DNA of 6,037 nt, from contig WJKG01000047.1 of the NCBI GenBank assembly GCA_014729205.1, positions 1 through 6,037 on the forward strand, given 5' to 3'. Below the pieces are notes generated by a model. It worked only from the letters and a program-made list of their open reading frames with translations, made no database searches and was not told where the DNA came from. This document shows positions 5,549-6,037 of this stretch, one piece after another (within the stretch, counting starts at the first letter, position 1; each line of letters starts with the position of its first letter). Origin of the DNA: a candidate division GN15 bacterium (GTDB lineage: Bacteria > Zixibacteria > MSB-5A5 > GN15 > FEB-12). The position numbers were made by a program, and so were the translations under genes.

Positions 5549-6037
5549 CGGTAGACCTCCTTGGCTACAGCGACGAGCTCTTCGGGGATGGTGACATCGA
5601 TATGTTTGGCGGTGTTTTCGTTATAGTGAAACCAGAGGACATCGGCGTTGGTGACATTGATCGAGTCCGGGCGTGCCCCGGCGAGGATCTTATTGGCGAT
5701 TTGACCGGCCTGAAAGCCGACCGCCTTGTAGTCGAAATCCAGTGCAAAGAGGGCGCCGGATTCTACGACATTGCGCGAGAATCCCATAAACGGTATGCGC
5801 TTACGCAGGGCATTCAGCAGGATGTACCGTGTCGATTTCGAGCTGAACAGGTTCGGATCGGCAACGGACCATATTCCCTGAACGGTCGAGGCCAGCGAAT
5901 CAATGGCCTTTGGCAGGTCCTTGTTGGATTCAACCAGGATTGGCACCAGTGTAAGGCCCTGTCGGGCGGCAATCTTCTCGGCTGACGGGATCAAGGATGA
6001 GGTGTTTGCAGTGTACAGGACACCCAGTCGTGTCAGG
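5545..6037 (-). CDS. ABC-type substrate-binding protein (PF04392-like), C-terminal part, partial
   Basis: The frame is open to the right edge, so the 5' end is outside the window; the visible 163 residues end at TGA 5545-5547. An internal TTG at 5992-5994 could be mistaken for a start, but the reading frame upstream continues with family-like sequence (LTRLGVLYTANTSS), so it is not the start. The pattern fits the C-terminal part of the ABC_sub_bind family (PF04392, COG2984). There is a Rossmann-like strand-helix (RLGVLYT, then PSAEKIAARQG), VESNKDLPKAIDSLA, a 'VADPNLF' loop, RIPFMGFSRNVVESGALFALDFDYKAVGFQAGQIANKILAG, and a terminal VTIPEELVAVAKEVYR. Family members are periplasmic and some bind amino acids or similar small ligands; the ligand here cannot be predicted. 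No permease or ATPase gene is visible, while its stop codon overlaps the start of a sensor kinase. A sensory role, delivering ligand information to that kinase, is therefore more plausible than transport, though transporter genes could lie beyond the edge. Confidence 0.85.
   Translation of the reverse strand, partial: LTRLGVLYTANTSSLIPSAEKIAARQGLTLVPILVESNKDLPKAIDSLASTVQGIWSVADPNLFSSKSTRYILLNALRKRIPFMGFSRNVVESGALFALDFDYKAVGFQAGQIANKILAGARPDSINVTNADVLWFHYNENTAKHIDVTIPEELVAVAKEVYR
5555..5562 (-). promoter_or_regulatory. Strong ribosome-binding site of the membrane kinase
   Basis: On the minus strand this reads AAGGAGGT, a near-perfect anti-Shine-Dalgarno match, 6 nt before ATG 5548. It lies inside the last codons of the upstream binding-protein gene. 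It fixes the kinase start and suggests efficient re-initiation at the ATGA junction. Confidence 0.8.

Noticed and set aside
5048..5554. 168-residue plus-strand frame opposite the sensor domain (and 3992-4390, 5602-5985)
   Set aside because: It is the shadow of the membrane kinase and binding-protein genes, with no domain signature of its own.
5992..5994. TTG as the start of the binding-protein gene
   Set aside because: The frame upstream stays open to the edge and encodes a family-like strand (RLGVLYT), so this is an internal leucine codon.
1..6037. CRISPR arrays, insertion sequences, tRNA/rRNA genes
   Set aside because: No regularly spaced repeats, no transposase or terminal inverted repeats, and no tRNA T-loop/acceptor pattern were seen on either strand.

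Overview
The window looks like chromosomal DNA from a Gram-negative-type bacterium of moderately high GC. The evidence is a membrane sensor kinase with an extracytoplasmic domain, a periplasmic-binding-protein-like gene, and a B12-dependent (class II) ribonucleotide reductase tail. The lineage cannot be fixed from the sequence. The mix of a class II NrdJ with a cysteine-rich tail and output-less kinase/receiver cassettes fits environmental lineages such as Deltaproteobacteria-like or Zixibacteria-like groups, but that is only an impression.

Left part, plus strand. The window opens inside the 3' end of an adenosylcobalamin-dependent ribonucleotide reductase gene, of which only the last ~66 codons with the Cys-rich tail are present (stop at 201-203). 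An unrecognised 213-residue protein follows at 273-914, with a possible Roadblock/LC7-like C-terminal half. Next is a ~450-bp, AT-richer stretch (915-1362) with no convincing gene but a good candidate promoter near its right end. It leads into acpS (holo-acyl-carrier-protein synthase, 1363-1731).

Right part, minus strand (1759-6037). This is a tightly packed signalling operon read from right to left: (1) the C-terminal part of an ABC-type substrate-binding-protein-like gene that runs off the right edge; (2) a membrane histidine kinase with a CHASE8-like extracytoplasmic sensor, HAMP, HisKA and HATPase_c; (3) a stand-alone CheY-like receiver; (4) a soluble protein with receiver, GAF-like and histidine-kinase modules in that order. 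The first two junctions are 4-bp ATGA overlaps and the third gap is 23 bp, so co-translation and co-regulation are likely. The operon converges on acpS with only 27 bp between stop codons.

Inferred working model: the binding protein senses a small ligand and passes the signal to the membrane kinase. That kinase phosphorylates the small receiver and/or the receiver of the soluble kinase, which in turn signals to a partner outside the window. No DNA-binding, enzymatic or HPt output domain and no ABC permease or ATPase is encoded here. This makes the cassette the most interesting part of the window.
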